Assembly: GCA_035715725.1 (NCBI GenBank)
Contig: DASTKT010000216.1
Coordinates: forward strand, 24,719 to 88,718
DNA length: 64,000 nt
Source of the DNA: JADGGV01 sp035715725
GTDB taxonomy: Bacteria > Gemmatimonadota > Gemmatimonadetes > Longimicrobiales > RSA9
Direction of reading: 5' to 3'
A model generated the notes under the pieces. The model saw nothing but the letters and a program-made list of their open reading frames with translations, did not search any database and was not told the DNA's origin. Below, piece after piece: positions 62,156-64,000 of this stretch. Position numbers and translations under genes: made by a program. Each line of letters opens with the position of its first letter. Positions within the stretch are counted from its first letter, which is position 1.

Positions 62156-63015
62156 GCCGCCGCCCGACTCCGTCCGCGCTGGCCGGCGCGCCACTCCTCG
62201 TGGCGCACCGCTGCGGCGCCGGCCTCGCCCCCGAGAACACGCTCCTCGCCATGCTGCGGTCCCGCGACGACTGGGCCGCCGACATGATCGAGCTCGACGT
62301 GCACGTCTCCGCCGACGGCCACGTCGTCGTCATCCACGACCCGACCGTGGATCGCACGACGGACGGGAGCGGCGCCGTCGCCGCCATGACGCTCGACCAG
62401 CTCCGCGCCTTCGACGCCGGCTACCGCTTCACGACCGACGGCGGGCAGACGTTCCCGTTCCGCGGCCAGGGGCTGCGCATCCCCACGCTCGACGAGGTGC
62501 TCGACGCGCTCCCCGACATGCGCTTCACCGTCGAGGTCAAGGCCGTCGCCGCCCAGGGCCCGATGTTCGAGCTCGTGCGCCGCCGCGGCGCGCAGGACCG
62601 CATCGTCGCCGCCGGCATCCACGACGTCGTGCGCACCCGCTTCTCCGAGTGGAAGGGCGCGGTCAGCGCGAGCATGGAACAGGCGCGCGCCTTCTACCTC
62701 CGCCACCGCCTCCATCTCGGCCGGCGCCGCGCGCCGGCGGTCGACGCGTTCCAGGTGCCGGAGACCTGGGGGCGGCTCCACATCGTCACGCCACGCTTCA
62801 TCCGCGACGCGCACGAACTCGGCATCGCCGTGCAGGTCTGGACGGTCAACGACGCGGCCGACATGGAGCGGCTCTTCCGCTGGGGCGTCGACGGGATCCA
62901 GAGCGACTTCCCGGACCGCCTCTCCGCCGTCATGACGCGGCTCTTCGGGCGCCCGCCCGCCCCGGCGCTCGTCCGCTCGAGCGCCACCCCCGGAGCCGCC
63001 ACCCCGCTGGAATAG
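62152..63015 (+). CDS. Glycerophosphodiester phosphodiesterase
   Basis: 287 residues. AHRCGAGLAPENT supplies His and Arg (usually HRG), MIELDVHVSADG the Glu and Asp ligands, and VIHDPTVDRTTDG the second His. QVWTVND and DGIQSDFPD end the TIM barrel. It should cleave glycerophosphodiesters to glycerol-3-phosphate. No signal peptide. The Gly after HR is replaced by Cys (HRCG). Confidence 0.9.
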   Translation: MSRRPTPSALAGAPLLVAHRCGAGLAPENTLLAMLRSRDDWAADMIELDVHVSADGHVVVIHDPTVDRTTDGSGAVAAMTLDQLRAFDAGYRFTTDGGQTFPFRGQGLRIPTLDEVLDALPDMRFTVEVKAVAAQGPMFELVRRRGAQDRIVAAGIHDVVRTRFSEWKGAVSASMEQARAFYLRHRLHLGRRRAPAVDAFQVPETWGRLHIVTPRFIRDAHELGIAVQVWTVNDAADMERLFRWGVDGIQSDFPDRLSAVMTRLFGRPPAPALVRSSATPGAATPLE

Positions 63016-63052
63016 AGATTGCGCGCGCTCGTCCGGCCCGCGTGACCGGATC

Positions 63053-63088
63053 CGACGACGCCGCATCCGCTCGGGTGCGGCGTCGTCG
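63053..63088 (+). terminator. Terminator after phosphodiesterase gene
   Basis: 16-base arms CGACGACGCCGCATCC (63053-63068) and GGGTGCGGCGTCGTCG (63073-63088), one G-U pair, loop GCTC, followed by TTTCC. Lies 38 bases past the stop. Confidence 0.8.
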
Positions 63089-63136
63089 TTTCCATCGGTC
63101 CGCCGGCTCCCCAGCCCACCACACGGAGGAGGCAAC

Positions 63137-64000
63137 ATGGCGTACGACCGCGATTTCGGCTCCCGTGGCCCCCGCCGCCGCGGCGGCTCGACCGGACGCG
63201 GCGAGCACGGCACCGACTACGAGGCGCCGTTGTTCCGCGGCGACTACGACATGGGCTACGAGGGCGGCGCGCTCCGCAGCCGTGGGAGCTGGATCGAGGG
63301 CGCACGCCGCGCCGGCCAGGGCGCTCCCTACGACGAGGAGTTCGAGTGGGGCGGCGGCTACGTCGGCGGCCGGGGCTACGGCGGGACGAATTACGACTAC
63401 GAGCACGGCTACCAGACCAACATCTCCGGCCGGCTCCCCCGAGGCGGCGCGCTGCGCCCGCGCGGCGGCGAGTTCTCCTCGCCCGCCTCGCGCGGCGGCT
63501 ACGCCTGGGGCGAGGAGGTCAGCGTGGCCGAGGAGTACGGCCCCGCCCGCTACGGCTACGGCCCGTACTTCGACCGCCTCCAGCGCCGCCGCCGCCCGGA
63601 CCAGGAGCTGCGCCAGGAGGTCGAGGATGCGCTCTTCTACGACACCTGGGTCGACGCCGACGCCATCGAGATCACCGTGCGCGACGGCGTCGTGACGCTC
63701 TCGGGCACGCTCCCCAGCTACGACGAGATCCGCTTCGCCGTGGACGACGCCTGGGATGTCGACGGCGTGCGCGGCGTACGCTCCGAGATGGAGGTCGCGG
63801 GCGAGGCCGAGCGCGGCGAGCGGACGCGCGTGGCCGGCCGGCGCCCGGCGCGCGCCGGCCGCGAGGCCGCCGGCCTGGGCGAGCCGTCGGGGCGCGGCCG
63901 CGAGCGTGCGGGAATGGAGGAGCCGTCGGCGCGCGGCGGCGCCCGTGGCGAGACGGGCCGGCGCGGCGCCACCGGCCGCGGCGCGGGCGGGGCGCGCGGG
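63137..64000 (+). CDS. BON-domain protein, cut by window edge
   Basis: Open from the ATG to the last base (288 codons, no stop). The first 140 residues are Gly/Arg/Tyr-rich with repeated GGYxxGxGYG-like words. A BON domain follows at about 155-215 (LRQEVEDALFYDTWVDADAI, VRDGVVTLSGTLPSYDE, VDGVRGVRSEMEV), then an Arg/Gly-rich tail that continues past the edge. BON domains bind phospholipids at the envelope. GGAGGAGG precedes the ATG. Confidence 0.82.
   Translation, partial: MAYDRDFGSRGPRRRGGSTGRGEHGTDYEAPLFRGDYDMGYEGGALRSRGSWIEGARRAGQGAPYDEEFEWGGGYVGGRGYGGTNYDYEHGYQTNISGRLPRGGALRPRGGEFSSPASRGGYAWGEEVSVAEEYGPARYGYGPYFDRLQRRRRPDQELRQEVEDALFYDTWVDADAIEITVRDGVVTLSGTLPSYDEIRFAVDDAWDVDGVRGVRSEMEVAGEAERGERTRVAGRRPARAGREAAGLGEPSGRGRERAGMEEPSARGGARGETGRRGATGRGAGGARG

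Noticed and set aside
1..64000. CRISPR array, rRNA or prophage
   Set aside because: No regular short repeats with spacers, no rRNA-like conserved stretches and no phage structural genes were seen on reading through.

Overview
The window is a very GC-rich, densely coded chromosomal segment with no rRNA, tRNA, CRISPR array, phage or intact insertion sequence that I could find. Gene content points to the phylum Gemmatimonadota or a close relative, as inference only. The pointers are a bacterial CDC48-type double-AAA ATPase, an orphan MacB-like (ADOP-type) permease, a coupled zinc-metallopeptidase/ATP-grasp pair, many secreted M1-type peptidases and DUF-rich stress genes, all with strong G/C third-position bias. 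Many starts are GTG, and many junctions are 4-base ATGA or GTGA overlaps.

Layout. (1) 1-4773, minus strand: a dispersed repeat, then a TPM/TPR membrane protein, a zinc metallopeptidase (HEAGH) and a D-Ala-D-Ala-ligase-like ATP-grasp enzyme, the last two translationally coupled. (2) 5585-20885, plus strand: a 15 kb surface-polysaccharide operon. It opens with a sugar C-methyltransferase, a 3,5-epimerase, a DUF4910 aminopeptidase-like protein, two epimerase/dehydratases, an SDR, a glucose-1-phosphate cytidylyltransferase-like enzyme and a PIG-L deacetylase. A Wzm/Wzt ABC exporter follows, then a protein with a duplicated Cys-rich domain, a membrane-anchored glycosidase-like protein and two glycosyltransferases. 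The set suggests a nucleotide-activated, C-methylated and possibly N-acyl-remodelled sugar exported through an ABC route. (3) 20962-31453: CDC48 ATPase, PAP2 phosphatase, a hybrid histidine kinase that has lost its phospho-acceptor His, an M1-like peptidase, a second copy of the dispersed repeat, a GH16-like lipoprotein, a DinB protein and a small membrane protein. (4) 31454-32386: a G-rich inverted-repeat unit enclosing a frameshifted small helical protein gene, the most unusual structure in the window. (5) 32387-47137: exported unknown, acyl-CoA ligase, YigZ-family protein, HtpX protease, CorC-family transporter, a YopT-like (C58) cysteine-protease candidate, ADOP permease, esterase, DUF4105 protein, a phosphoribosyltransferase-hydrolase fusion, CDP-alcohol phosphatidyltransferase and PRC-barrel protein. 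(6) 47243-54534: a beta-propeller protein and, convergent with it across a strong terminator, a four-gene heavy-metal efflux operon (His/Cys-rich secreted protein, TolC-like, adaptor, CzcA-like RND pump). (7) 54909-64000: M1 peptidase with HEAT repeats, Hsp20, DUF2071, SDR, DUF72, two small unknowns, a glycerophosphodiesterase and a BON-domain protein cut by the window edge.

All family calls come from reading motifs in the translated sequence. No database search was run. Start codons were chosen from Shine-Dalgarno sequences, stop-start overlaps and family length.
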